Assembly (NCBI GenBank): GCA_000827265.1
Contig: KN834756.1
Coordinates: 484,746 to 548,745, forward strand
Source of the DNA: Collybiopsis luxurians FD-317 M1
Lineage: Eukaryota > Basidiomycota > Agaricomycetes > Agaricales > Omphalotaceae
Direction of reading: 5' to 3'
Length of the DNA: 64,000 bases
Of the stretch, positions 20,914 to 33,402 are shown one piece after another. The position numbers and the translations under genes were made by a program. Positions within the stretch are counted from its first letter, which is position 1, and each line of letters opens with the position of its first letter. A model generated the notes under the pieces. It did no database searches and was not told where the DNA came from. It worked only from the letters and a program-made list of their open reading frames with translations.

Positions 20914-23617
20914 ATGTATTCGGGTTACCCGTACTCTTGGTCTTCCTCATCGCGTCAAAACAGCAACGCAATGTCCAGGCTGCCGCGTGCTTCAACTTCG
21001 ATAGCATCGTCGACGATGTTGCAGCCTTCAGCACCCCCACAGGACGAGCTTACCTCGGCCGTTTTCGATGCGCTTCAAAATTTGGTGCCTAGTCGCAAGG
21101 CCACTTTTCTGCTCGATACGGCTTTGGCTTTAATTGCCGCTGGACAGTAAGTTGTCAATATAAAGCTTTGAATTTGTTCTGTTTTTTCATTGTATCTCGC
21201 TTTCTCAAGATATGGTGCTCAAGTCGAAAATTATTTCGACGTATATCTGCGGACTCCGAATTTACCCAAGGAGGATATAGTGAGGGCGCTTTTAGCCAGG
21301 GCAAACGCAAGAAAGGCCGAAGGAGAGAGTTTGCTGGCTAAAGCTCAACAGGGTGAGTGTTTTGGCCGATTTTCGACACTCTACTGAATCGCGGGTTGCT
21401 GACCCTATTCCAGACTATGAAACTGTGTTGAAGCTCGATCCGTCTAATAGGGACCTGCAGCACCTGGTTGGAAAGAATAGGCTGGTAAGTTTCTACACGG
21501 CTTTCAAGAGGATTCATCTTCATATTTCTCGTCCAAGGTCCCGAAATTTATCTCCAATACCCCTGCCTCTCAGCGTGCCCCTCCAGAAATTTGGGAAAGA
21601 ATCGCCCATAATATTCCCCGTTATCACCTCCGCACCTGGTTATTCGTCTCCCCATTTCATCGAGAAATCGCCGTCCGAATCATCTTTCACACTCTGGATC
21701 TGTATTTCGGTGAAGACTCGGAGAATCTAAATAAGGGCTTGGATATCTTTGACCGAGCAAAGAATGATCCGGTATTTGCCAGGAGGGTGAAGAGTCTGAG
21801 GCTACATTGGTCGTATGAGGAGGGGGATATGTTGGATCTAATGATCAGGCTATTCCGAACTGCGCTACCCGAGTTTAAAGCCTTGGAGGACTTTGAATGG
21901 ATAGGCTATCCTGAGATGCGGGCGGATATGGTCCAGGCCATACTCCCAAGTCATCAGGGATTGCACGGCTTAGGTTTAATGTGAGTGTTGCACATCGTTC
22001 TGCGTTCTTCAGGTAAATTAACTCGCGTGTAGAGGCTGGCATTTTGACGCTATCGGGATATCAAACTTCACCAACTTGCGAAAATTTACTTTACGAGCTG
22101 AAGACGACGATGGGTTCGCTCCCATGTCTGAAATTCCTTCTCTTCTTAACACCAACCTGTATACGCTCAAACACCTCGTTCTCGCCGCATATCTCGCTCG
22201 TCCTCATTCTTGGGACATGGCCTTCCAAAGCCATACCATCGGCCGACTGACACACCTGGATCTAGTCGACACACGTATTTCCCACTACGTGCTCGGAAGA
22301 ATTCTCGGTGCAGCGGGAGAGTTGCGGAGTTTGACGCTTCATGGGACAATCGAGGAGCCAGTAAAAGCTGCGGTGCTTTTTGGTGGAGATCAGGTTGTTC
22401 CTGGGCCGAACGGGGAGGATAGGCACACCTTTTTACCGTATCTCGAGGCGTTCAGGTGGGTTGGTTTTATCTCACTCCGAAATTGGCGTTTCTCATTCGG
22501 AGATAGATTTCTCATGGTTGGGGATGACGAACCTGCGCTATATGCCAGCGTCATCCAGTTCCTCCGTCGACGGCCACATCTTAGACGTCTGGATCTAGGT
22601 AGTTGTCCTTGGCACATGGTGTCCGCTCTTCTGAGAGGGAAGCCTCAGCCTCGACAGGACATCGATTTTGAGGCTGAGCAGTCCGACTCGGCCATGTCAG
22701 GCATCGACTCTGCGCCTGTGGCCAGCACGAGCTTTGGCGCGACTGCGAGCTTCTTATCAAGATACTCTTCGGCTGGCCCTGCCAAAGATCCGGTTTCTAA
22801 AACTCCCTGTATTGGTATTCCGGGCTTGCGAACACTGGGAGTGCGCATGGGTCACCTGACTGATGCCAAAGTGCAGGAATTGGTGAGCGTATTACCGAGG
22901 GAAATGATAGCCATTACGCTCTCTGCGGGGGTATCTGATCGTCAAATGGTAGAGTTCTTCTTTTATCGCTGTCTGCTTGGTCCGCTGACTCCTGTTTAGA
23001 ACGAATACGCTGTGTATTTCACTCCTTTCCACCAACTTTCTTTTCTACACTTCCAATCTCCATCTCACCGGAGACCAAAGCCAAATCTCGTGTCCGAGAA
23101 AGAATTTCAACGTGCCACAGAGGCGTGGCACGCTGGTGCGCGCAGCATTGCCTTCGCGCTTCCCTCTATTGATTTTGTGGGTTGGCATAAGGAGCATTAT
23201 GTCGTTGTTAGGGGTTCCTCCACTGCTTCCGGACCTTCAGTTGTGTCTATACATGTACCGTGCTCTCCCTCCACCTCCACCTCCTCTCCTTCTCCCGCCG
23301 TATCTGGAGACTCCCTTCGCAGTCCTCCTATGTCGTTGAGCCCGTCACCATTCGTTCTCACTCCTACTCCTTCTATGGCAAACATTAAACCTTCCATCTC
23401 TTCCCTTGGTCTGCCTAGCGCAGATATGACCTACTCGGGCTGTCCTCCTACCCGTTCATCATGTTCTCAGTACGCTATGCCTTCTGTGGAACTCAAAGAG
23501 CTTCCTTCGCGGCGGAGGCTGGATTGCGGAAAAGGGGTGGATCTTGGGACCGAGGATGCGGCGTGGTTAGAAAGGAAGGATGTGCCGATGGATTACGAGG
23601 AGCCAGGGTTGGAATAG
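20914..23617 (+). CDS. F-box protein with TPR-like N-terminal region
   Basis: Six exons join in phase: 20914-21146, 21210-21352, 21414-21484, 21538-21980, 22033-22948 and 23000-23617, giving 807 residues. Residues of roughly 30-145 look like a helical TPR-type region (FLLDTALALIAAGQYGAQ, YETVLKLDPSNRDLQ). An F-box-like motif follows at about 165-195 (PPEIWERIAHNIPRYHLRTW). The rest resembles the leucine-rich-type scaffold of agaricomycete F-box proteins, with repeats such as LRRLDLGSCP and LRTLGVRMGH. The tail is Ser/Pro-rich. F-box proteins bring substrates to SCF ubiquitin ligases through Skp1; the substrate is unknown. The start is the first in-frame ATG after upstream sequence without a motif. 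Confidence 0.85.
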
Positions 23618-23944
23618 TATACTATATCAATCTTTTTCTGCTCTTTCTGCTATGAACACAATGTAGGCTTTTCATCGCATTTCCCAATTATATCGGATAG
23701 GGTTCTGTTTTCGTTTTCTTTTTTTTGCATAGTAAATGTATCATTTTTTCCCGACCTGGGGCTTTGTTTTTTGTTTTCCTCTCTCAATAGTCATGTATCA
23801 ATATCATTATCATTTCTTCCGTTATCGTTTATCGTGTCGTGTCGTTTGTCATTTCGCATCTTTAGTACTACTAGTACTAGTACAACTGGAACAGAAAGGG
23901 TTGTCCGATGTTCGAATCGTAGAAGTAATACCGGTGCACTATCG

Positions 23945-26473
23945 TCAATATCCATTCATATGAGGACCGGCCGGGATGGTTACGAGCGGACCAGGACTGA
24001 TCACTGGTGTCGGCAGTCCGTTCGACGAAGAGGGCTGGAACGATCCTGGAGGGGGTGCTCTAGGTGTTCCGCTTCCATATACCGCTTTAGCAGGGGGGGC
24101 TTCGAATACCTGTCCCTCCGTGTTGAAAACATCTGTTTTCATCAAGAGCGAGATGTATAAGCTCCAGACCGAGGCAAGTTTAGAGGATAAACGGCAACAT
24201 ACGCGTGTCAAGACTGATATTGTCCGGATCGTCGAATGTGAGGTATCTTAGATTCGGCGATACCAGAGTGAGTTCATATGAACTAAACCAAAAATATCAA
24301 CGCAGTGGAAAAAAGGACTCACAGGTATTTCAAAACTTCTGCAAACCAGAAAGATTCGGTTTCGTCTTCTAATCCTGCACCGGGATTATCCACGTCGTTG
24401 AGCCCTGCGTATCCGTTTGTCTTTTTGGCGACCAAGAACTTTTGGAAACTTTCGATAGCGCTTGCGGCGCGATCGAGGTACTTGGTGTCTCCAGTTGCGC
24501 GCCTAGGAGAAATAGCAAATAGCATGAGCTTGAAGGGCTTCGATTTTAAACAAGCAGGAAATACGGACCAGGCGTAGAAGTTTGATTCGAGGACTTCGGG
24601 CCTTTGGATGTAATCCGTAGCTGTGAGGCGATGAGTTAGAACACTGTAAGTAAAAGACCGTCAGGTATTCGGCTCACTAGTGACCCAGAAACCGTGCTGT
24701 CTGTAGAATGCGAGCTGCTGGGGGGTTGGTTGGCTAAAGTTTCCGTTGGGAGCTATGAAGGCAAAAGTTTCGGGACCGATCCCGGTTCTGAAAGAGAATT
24801 AGTCTGTAGGTAGCTAGATTTTAACAGGATCGAGGCTTGCTTACGTTGTGCTAGCGTAGGTATTCCAGCAAGCTTCTGTAAGAGCTAACCCAATATCCAC
24901 GATAGTCTGATTGTTCAGGAGCTTCCCGCCAAGGATCCAATTTCCTCCCTGGAAGCATGCTAGATGTGAGCCCTCGAGTAATATCTCTCCGGCGTTCCAG
25001 TCAGCAAGATATACATGGTCTCCAACAGTTGAGGTCTGAACAGAAGGCAGAGGTTACCAGGAGAATAACATAGAATGATGTATCTGTCTGACATACTCTC
25101 ATCAAAACCTTGATTGAGGAATCAACGGCAGCATGCCATGTGTCGGCGAATAGATTGTCTGGAGTGTTAGTGATTCGCGCATACTTGATCAAGTATTCCA
25201 GATAACTGTCGGTGCCTCCGCCCCATGTCTACATCAAAACTTTGAATATGCTTGCAGGTCATATCGTCAACTCTAACACTCACGACGAAGGCATCTGTAA
25301 ACTTGTCGTCCGTGGGATCTACAAGCTGAGCGGGGAGGCCTGGAATTTCGCGTTGGTCTTGAGTTTGAGTTATGTCGTGCGACAAGACCTACCGGGGAAT
25401 GGACCTCGCTGGAAAATTATAGGTTAAAGTTTGAGCCTGAGAGTGGTAGTCGGGTCAAAGAAAATTTCCTACCAGATTGGCTATGGTGCGAACGCTCCCT
25501 TCAGTCAGCGTTGTATAACGCTGATCTCCCGTGTAAAGAGTAAGTCGCGACCACTCCACGTCCAGCTAGAGTGTCATACACCAAAATGTGTTCCCGTTCG
25601 TGTACATCAAACTAATAATCCTTACCGTTCCCGCTTCCGCTACGTTGTTCTGTAAATAAATGGGTCGTCTGAGCCTTCTCCTTAGTGAACTGAAGTCAAG
25701 AAGCGACAGACCACTGCAACAACAGGCGAGTTGTTTCTGAAAAATATCTCTCCAAAAGGGATTGTTTGGTGCTACGTAACGGAATGTAAGCAGCTGAGAG
25801 AGCGAGACAAAGATAGAGAAACAATCACCGGCATAGACCAAGAAAATGCCATCTTGTCCACGAGCGTTTGCGATTGCTGTACAAGGATGTCGTGTTGTTT
25901 CCCAGTTAGCTCGTAGGCACTCAGCATACCTCCCACGTAGCGGATAGTCGTCTCGAACAAACTAGAGATCAAAACTAGTCAGCAACAGGATATAGAAAAG
26001 GGTAATCTATTTACGAGACAGTCGAAGGAGTGTTTGATTCCTTGAAATTAATTTTCGATACAAAATCCAGAGCTTGATCAAAGAGATCCTGCCACGCTTT
26101 CAGCTCTTGGACTGGATACACAACAAACAGCTAACATCAAAACCCATTAGGATAATTGTGCCCAAGGCATCTACGATGGAAGCGCCCCATCCATTCCTGT
26201 CATCAATAACGCCCCCACTGACAGGAGCCAGCGAGTCATGCCCGAAAGCAAATTTCCTGGGATCACAGCATAAACTCAACTCGGCTAACCAGCGATACAA
26301 AAGTATTACATGTAGGCGTCATAGCTTTGAAGGAAGATATCCTTCACGGCTTCTTGATGGGCCGCTGCACTGGCAGGGACTTTAAGATTTGGGACCTGGA
26401 CTGGACCTGCGAGCGATGGAGAGTAGGAGCATAGAAGTAGAGCCCAGCCGAAGGACCTCCAGAACTTCACCAT
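23945..26473 (-). CDS. GH47 alpha-1,2-mannosidase, secreted or luminal
   Basis: The minus-strand gene starts at ATG 26473 with a signal peptide ([20 protein letters not shown]) and is split by many short introns; exon 1 is 26310-26473. GH47 landmarks appear in order: [111 protein letters not shown], and VFNTEG near the end (stop 23945). These include the acidic residues and the Ca-binding Thr segment expected in the family. GH47 enzymes trim Man-alpha-1,2-Man from N-glycans in the ER/Golgi, or are secreted by fungi. Compared with YIFNTEAHP in typical members, the end reads FNTEGQVF, then a Pro/Ala-rich tail. It converges with the F-box gene 327 bp away. Confidence 0.9.
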
Positions 26474-26995
26474 CTTCGAAACACGGGGCAAGACTTTGGA
26501 GGGTGCGCGAAGACGTGAGAAACGACTGGTACCCTTTTTATGCAAAGGATCGTAGCTGGTCGAGTTATTTTAGGCTCACTATTTGGTTCCACATGCAGCC
26601 AAAGGTCATAGGTGGATATCCGATGCTTAATTCAAACTCTAAGTAGCATGGAATGCTGCATCGGCTTTCTAGTCCAAGTGGTCCTATTCGAAGGAAATAG
26701 AAAAAACATTCTTCTGTACAGTCGAAATAGCCTGCAAGAGACATACTAGAAATGAAATGCTTCAAGCACGGGATCCAAAGCAATGGGAAAAACAGACTTC
26801 AAATGAGTTATTCTGCGTCCGAGGAGAACCTCATGAGATATTGTGGGGCAGAAATGACGCGCAAAATGTCATAAGTGACAGAAATATACCAGATGATGGC
26901 GGTTAGCAATTAGGAAGCCTCAAGGCACCAGCACACCAGCGCTTGAATGATAGAGGCAATATAAAGTCGGGTATTTGTATGTATGTCAAATACCC
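26474..26995. other. Spacer between GH47 and the membrane-protein array
   Basis: It contains the upstream region of the GH47 gene (26474-26700) and the presumed 3' region of the first array gene. No coding motif is seen. Confidence 0.4.
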
Positions 26996-28551
26996 CTAAT
27001 AAGGTGGTGGAGATGTGAATGAAACGGGACGGTCGTCGATTGGTGACTGAAGCATCCTCTCTAGGTAGGTTAATCTTTGCTCCATCTGTTGGATTTGGCC
27101 GTTTGAATCGATATAATTTTCCGTCCGCTGCCTAAGTTGGCTGTCTGCTTCTGCAGTAGGATCAATGACAGTTACGAGTCGTGCTAAAAATATCTGCTCG
27201 ATAATGACTTGAAAATCGAGTACACAAGACTCACTACCAGAACGCTCATTTTCCATTACGGAAGGGTTCCGATCTTCTGCAGTGCCTAACATTCGTCTTT
27301 TTTCGGACAGATATCTTGTTCCTCTGGCATCTGGAATGGTGGTCACTCAACTAAATGCTTGTGTTTCGCGACATATAAAAGGCATTTGACTCACCGAAGC
27401 CACTACCGCTTTCGGGTATGTTATACTCATTTCTGTCAAGATATCTTTTTCTCCGCACAAATAATATGATGCATAGAATCAATATGGCACCAGCAGTACT
27501 TCCTATACCCGCTGTGATAATCAGTCTGGTTTTCGACCTCCTCTGACTTTCCCCGCCGATTGCAGAAGGAGTTACGGAACTAGAAGTTTGGACGGAACTT
27601 CCTGAAGAGGAAACTGCCACTGTGATTGGGGTGGTGCTGAACGTGCCGGAAGCCGAACCACCCAATGCTGACTTCAGGGCAGTAGGAAGAGCAGTGCTCG
27701 AGTTGATTGACTTCGCAGAAGTCGTGCTACTGCCAGTGGATGTGGAGCTAGACGAAACTTGAGTCTGGATACTGCAGAAATAGTCAGCGCTAAAAAATCG
27801 ACCAGGACGAACTCAAGAAGGCGCCTACACCGTAGATGTGACAGATTCAGTCGCTGTCACTGTATTAGAGATCGCAGAATTTAAGCCATTGTTACTTTGG
27901 CCGTTGGAAGGTGAGGAATTGATGTCAGAAGTAACGACGGCGTAATCAATCAATGCGACATGGACTGGAGCTGAACTAAAACTCGGTGAGCCGGTAACAG
28001 AAGTCAAGGTCCATGATAAGGTATGTTGACCATTCGAAAGACCCGAAGAGCTGAAGAACAGACTGTTATATATATGAAATACAGATTGGTCGACAGTGTT
28101 GAGGTCATAGTTGGTGGGGGCCCCATCGTCGACGACGAAAGCAATTTCTGCCGTCTGAGCTGCGGCTGTCACCCCGAACAGGTAAACCGCGGAACCTCAA
28201 GAGAGGCCAGCGAAGAATGAGTATCGTTTTTACTGCCAGCTGACTAAAATAGTACCTACCTTCGAATGTCAATGAGCCGGTCAGTCCTATAAACGCGCCG
28301 TCGTGCCAGCTCGAGTTATATGTTAAACTTGAATTGAGGCTAGTAGAGCAACCCCCGCAAGGATTGCCCGGAGTAATCGCGTTCCAGTTAGAGCCAGAAA
28401 ACGAAAAGGCTGGATCGGTGTCGTCAATGGTTTTATTCGTGGGCTCAGCCTTGGTCCCGGCGAGTAAAGAGAGCAAGCATCCAAGAAAAAAGGAGAGACA
28501 AACAAAGAAGGGATTGAAAGAGCGTATTAGACCTCGTTGTACTGAGAGCAT
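26996..28551 (-). CDS. Type I membrane protein, array member A (ectodomain, one TM segment, coiled coil, PPPY end)
   Basis: Start is ATG 28551 (MLSVQRGLIRSF, signal peptide); stop is at 26996. Exon 1 is 28260-28551 and exon 2 is 27829-28195; three more exons follow. The ectodomain reads TIDDTDPAFSFSGSNWNAI, a CGGC pair, TYNSSWHDGAF, TGSLTFEG, YLFGVTA, IAFVVDDGAPTNYDL, LSNGQHTLSWTLT and VALIDYAVVTSD. This is the layout of a beta-sandwich, carbohydrate-binding-like domain common in agaricomycete surface proteins. A Ser/Thr-rich stalk follows, then a transmembrane helix (LIITAGIGSTAGAILILCII) with a stop-transfer RRKRYLDR. The cytosolic tail has a short coiled coil (IQQMEQRLTYLERML) and ends FTSPPPY. 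PPxY motifs bind WW domains, notably of Nedd4/Rsp5 ubiquitin ligases. The function is otherwise unknown. Confidence 0.8.
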
Positions 28552-28593
28552 GGAAACGATAGCGGAAGAATTCCATGTTTCACACAGACATCT

Positions 28594-28604
28594 CTTATAT
28601 CTCC
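28594..28604 (-). promoter_or_regulatory. Shared core promoter box, array member A
   Basis: On the coding strand the box reads GGAGATATAAG and lies about 43-53 bases ahead of the start codon. Members B and C have the same box at similar distance, so it is probably a TATA-type element. Confidence 0.55.
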
Positions 28605-29347
28605 AGTAATTATTTCCAGTTGAATTTGTATCAGGACAAATGAGGTTTTCAGGTACCTGTGATCAATGTTGTTCTTGATCACCACTCTGTCATCACTGCG
28701 CAAAGAACAGAACAACTGGAAAGGTTTTACGACGCATTGCAGGACGGTCACTTCTCAGAAGATAACATCCGATAATTTCCGATAGTCATTGGGAAGTTCG
28801 CAGCATGCGAGGCTCACAATTGAGGCTAGGAGCACCCCAGTTGGATTGTAACCAGGATAGTTGCGAGCCCTGAGAGGATCAACCGTATCACTATTTCGAG
28901 ATACTATCTCGAAATAATGATAGATCAAGTCACGTATATATATATATCTATCAGTTACCTTGCCGTTCTCAAAATTTCCAGCAGTGTACATGTCCCTTTG
29001 CTGTATATGTCCTTACAGCCTACAGCGCTACAGCGTTGTTATTTTGGTTACAATTTCAAACGCGTTGTAAGGAAGAAAGAGCCTTCCGGTTTAAGAGAAT
29101 GGCTCCAAGTTAATTAGCCTAAAAACCTCTTTGAATTGTGTCAATCGCTGCCAAAGGTTGCCTGGGGTCGTACGAAGGGGAAAGGGAGAGGGGAGATTGC
29201 CGGAGGAAACAACGGGAGCTCTTGATAATCACAATCGAAAGTACAACCTTGAACCTGATATCTCCACAGAGAAAATTACATCCGCTGTGTGAATAGTGTG
29301 GTTGGGAAAATCGAGTCGATAAAGTAGCTGCGAATCTGGTAGAAGAA
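28605..29347. other. Spacer between array members A and B
   Basis: No gene is seen. A short TA run lies at about 28935-28948. A near-palindrome (tttcgagatac...tatctcgaaa, 28892-28915) is visible. Confidence 0.4.
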
Positions 29348-30893
29348 TCATTTATAAGGAGGAGGACTTGTATCATCAATGTTCAATTCAGCTCGGTCTG
29401 CTTGCCTAAGCAGATGTTCGAGAAGCTGAATCCTGTCTTGCATCTGTTCAATACCAGGACCGTTGGTTGAAGGTTCATCAACAGTGGTAGATGGTGTCAA
29501 AGGCCCAGAGAATGCGTAGTGTTCTGCTGCTTTTTGCGTGTTTCAGTATTGAGATAATCGAAATTTGAATGTAAAGGACTGACTACCAAAATGATTATCT
29601 CTTGTGTCAGGATGATCTCTTTCACTCATAGATCCCATAGTTCTCCTCTTTTCTGAATGAAATCTTGCTTCCCTGATAACATCTATTTCGGTGGTTAAAT
29701 GCTGAAGCTCTGCTGGCGATCTCATAGGAAACTCGACTCACGTAGACCATTGCCACTTTCGATTACAAAAGGCGTGACATTCTCAGGGTGTCTGTCGATA
29801 TACCTTTTTCTCCGTACAAATAATATAATGCACAGGATTAGAATAGCACCACCAGTACTTCCTACAACAGCTGTGACTGTGAGTTCGGTGTTCGACTTGC
29901 TTGGACTGGCCCTGTCAGTAGCAGAGGGGGCTGTGGGACTAGTTGTTAATGGAGAGTTCCCTGAAGACGAGATAACGACCCCGCTTGAAGCGAAGTTAAA
30001 TGAGCTGGATGCCGAACCTATTGCCGATTCGAAAGCGGCAGGGAGAGAAATACTCGAGCTGGTCAACTTTGTAAGAGTCGGGAGGCTGCTGGACGGGGAA
30101 CCAGACGAAATTTGAGTCTGGACACTGCAGATACAATCAGCGCTTGAATTTCGACCAGGACAAATTCAAGATCGCACTTACACCGTGGATGTAACAGATT
30201 CAGTCGCTGTCACTGTATTAGAGCCTATCGCAGCATTCAAGCCATTGCTATTTGCGCTGTCCGAGGACGAGGAGACGGAACCAATGTCAGAAGTAACGAC
30301 GGCGTAATCAAACAATGCAACATGGGCCCCGGCTGAACTGAAAGGTTCGGGACCAGTTACAGTAGTCAATGTCCACGACACGATGTGTTGGCCATTCGAA
30401 AGGCCGGAAGAGCTGAATAGCAGAGTGTTATATATGTGCAACACAGATAGGGAGACAGTGTTGAGGTCAAAATTGGTGGGAGCTCCGTCGTCGATGACAA
30501 AAGAAATCTCTCCTGTCTGGTCTCCAGTTGTTATGCCGAATAGATAAACCGCGGAACCTAGAGAGTGTGTCAATATTATCCTGAGCTCACTCAAAGGTCG
30601 AATCTACCTTCAAATTGGAATGAGCCCGTCAACCCCACAAAAGAGCCGCCATGGCAAGTCGAGTTGAAAGTTAAGTTCGGATTGGGTCTAACTGAGCATT
30701 CTGGGCAGGGATCTTCCGGGGTGATGGCGTTCCATTTCGAACCTGCAAACGAAAATGCCGGATCTGTATCATCGATAGTTGTATTTGTGGGCCCAGCTAA
30801 GACTGGGGCAGTTGTGGAGGCTAGGCATCCGAAAAGTAAAGAGAGGGAAAGAAAAGAGCGACAGAACGAGAGTACTGAATGCACTGAGAGCAT
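29348..30893 (-). CDS. Type I membrane protein, array member B
   Basis: Start ATG 30893 (MLSVHSVLSF, aligned with member A; a longer frame upstream uses a non-ATG codon), stop 29348-29350. The gene has the same five-exon plan as member A. The ectodomain contains TIDDTDPAFSFAGSKWNAI, a CPEC pair, TGSFQFEG, YLFGITTGDQTGEISFVIDD and VALFDYAVVTSDIG. The transmembrane segment is VTAVVGSTGGAILILCIILF, followed by VRRKRYIDR. The tail has GIEQMQDRIQLLEHLLRQ, and the end is DTSPPPYK, so one Lys follows the PPPY motif. A Lys so close could itself be a ubiquitin acceptor (speculation). Confidence 0.8.
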
Positions 30894-30944
30894 AGGAGCA
30901 ACGGAAGGGGGTGGCAAAACCTTCTCGTATTTGGAATAGACGTG

Positions 30945-30956
30945 CCTTATATTTCC
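30945..30956 (-). promoter_or_regulatory. Shared core promoter box, array member B
   Basis: The coding strand reads GGAAATATAAGG, about 52-63 bases before the start codon; it is the counterpart of the member A and C boxes. Confidence 0.5.
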
Positions 30957-31804
30957 AACGGTATAACCAGTTTAAATGATATCCAAGGACTGCGAGATTC
31001 GATGCCGTTACGTTCTTAAGCGACATCTGTCACTGAGAGAATGTTGGAAGAGCTTCACTAACACAGCCGTACAAGAACAATGTTGATCAACGAGGCGCTC
31101 GATGCGCATGAGAGACCATGTCAGATAGTGACTGCACCTTTGCTCTCAGTTGAGATACTGGAGTGGCAGGTTATTAAATGATACTGAAGAGCTCCAATCC
31201 CTGCCTGGCCTGTTTGCCATACTGCCATACATTACAATTGTTCGCCGTACTGCTATGGGTAATAGGTCACTTAATTTGGTATGAGTACAGGCAGAGAATC
31301 ACCTGGTACTACGCAAACCTGCCAGTCGTGGTACTTTCCTGATATTCCTTACATTATATAGACCGCAGTGTGGTTATCTTTTCTCGCGATAGTGATTGCC
31401 TTCTGTCTCCTTCCACGATATGGGCGGTGATGACACAACGAAGGGAAAGCCTTCCACGGAAAATTGTAAGAAATTATAGTGACCCTTTGCTTCTGATGGG
31501 AAAAGAAAGATCTGCAGTTTCGGAAATGGCGGTGTTTCATGCTCTCTGGGAGGAGGAAAAGATAGAGCTCGCTGGAGAAACCTAGTGATAGCAGGAAGGC
31601 AGGAACCGACATTTTCACACCAGATATCATCAACAATATATCAATGTCTAGACTAAGACAGTGGATCAGGCAACTATGATTTCTTAAAAGAATTGATTTG
31701 TGTTCGATTTGCCTGGTCGACTTGCCTGGTCGGAGATACTAAGGCACCCGTTCAGCGTTTGAGCAGGAGAAAGGCTAAGGACATGATATATTATGGAAGC
31801 TTAC
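30957..31804. other. Spacer between array members B and C
   Basis: No conserved gene is seen. A 71-codon plus frame (31370-31585) and a minus frame (31349-31636) overlap and are unassigned. Confidence 0.4.
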
Positions 31805-33344
31805 TTAATAAGGAGGAGGAGCATTCGTATCCGGGAGGATTGATTCAGCTTGATCCGCTTGCCTAAGCAGCAGGTGTTCGAGAAGCTGAATCCTTTCCTC
31901 TATCTGTTCAATGCCGGTCCCGTTAGAAGGTGCATCAACAGTAGTAGATGATACTGAAGGCCCAGAGGGTGCGGATTCAGCTGTCATTTGAGTAATGAGT
32001 ATTTTAGCAATCAGATGATTGAAAATTGGATGGCTCACTACCAGAACGTTTACTGTTAGTTGCAGAATAGTCTCTCTCAATAGACCCCAACGTTCTTCTC
32101 TTTTCTGAATGAAATTCTGGCCCTCTGATAGCGTCTAGTTTGGTGGTTGAATAATTGGTAAATGCTGATGTCATAAGGGACAGGACTCACGGGGACCATT
32201 GCCACTTTCAGGGATAAAAGGCGTGACATTCTGTTGTCTGTCGAGATATCTCCTTAGATATCTTTTTCTCCGTGCAAATAATATAATGCATAGAATTAGA
32301 ATAGAACCAGCGGTACTTCCTACAACCGCCAGAATAATGCGTTTGGTGTTTGACTTGCTTTGACTGGCCCTGATGATAGCAGAAGGGGTTGAGGAACTAC
32401 TAGTAGTGGTAAGAGTGGAGATCCCCAAAGACGAGATCGCGACTATCGTTGAAGCAATACTAGATGGTGTTGATTTGAGAGCGGTATGAAAAAGAATACC
32501 GCTCGAGTTAGTCGACTGTATAGAAGTTTTGCTACTGGACTGCGTGGAATCAGATGAGTCCTGACTCTGGACACTACGAAAATAATCAGCGATCAGATTT
32601 CGGACGGAGACCGAAAAAGTGCATACGCCGTCGACGTGACAGAACTGGGCACTGTATTGGAGATTGGGGAGTTGACACTATCGCTACTTGGAAGGTTGGA
32701 GGATGACGAGGTAGAGTCAATATCAGACGTGACGACGGCGTAATCAATCAACGCAACGTGAACCGCGGCTGAGCTAAAACTCGCTGGGCTAGTAACAGTG
32801 GTCAATGTCCATGATAGTGTGTGTTGGCCGTTCGAAAGGCCAGAAGCGCTGAACAGCAGACTATTATATATATGAGACACGGATTGAGAGACAGTATTGA
32901 GGTTATAATTGGTGGCAACCCCATTATCGACGATGAATGCAATCTCAGCCGTCTGGTGCTCGGCTGTCACCCCGAACAAATAAACTGCGGAACCTGGGGA
33001 GACAACCAACATGGGATGAGTGCCAGTACTAAGCGGCAGAGGTCAGACCTACCTTCAAATCGAAATGAGCCAGTCAACCCCACTGAGCCGCCGTCATGCC
33101 AGGTGGAGTTGTAAGTTGAACTCGGTTGGAGCTTGACTGAGCAAAATCCGCATGGATCATCAGGAGTTATGGAGTTCCATTCCGGACCCACAAAAGAGAA
33201 GGCTGGATTGGTGTCGTCGATAGTTGTATTCGTGGGCCCAGCCTTGGAATGTGCAAGTATGGCTGACAGGCATCCGAGTAACAAAGGAAGGGAAAAGCTC
33301 GAACGACAGAAAGAAAGCATTAAAACTCGCTGTACTGAGAGCAT
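31805..33344 (-). CDS. Type I membrane protein, array member C
   Basis: Start ATG 33344 (MLSVQRVLMLSF); an in-frame ATG two codons upstream is an alternative. Stop 31805-31807. The ectodomain follows the family pattern: TIDDTNPAFSFVGPEWNSI, CGFC, TYNSTWHDGGSVGLTGSFRF, AVYLFGVTAEHQTAEIAFIV and VALIDYAVVTSDID. The transmembrane segment reads IILAVVGSTAGSILILCIIL, then ARRKRYLRRYLDR, a basic stop-transfer in which RRYLDR looks like a small internal duplication. The cytosolic tail has IEQIEERIQLLEHLLLRQ and ends in TNAPPPY. Confidence 0.8.
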
Positions 33345-33389
33345 ACTCATAAGAGGTGGCGAACGCATCGCACCTCTGGAGTGGACAAG

Positions 33390-33402
33390 CCTTATATCTC
33401 CC
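33390..33402 (-). promoter_or_regulatory. Shared core promoter box, array member C
   Basis: The coding strand reads GGGAGATATAAGG, about 46-58 bases before the start codon. Confidence 0.55.
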
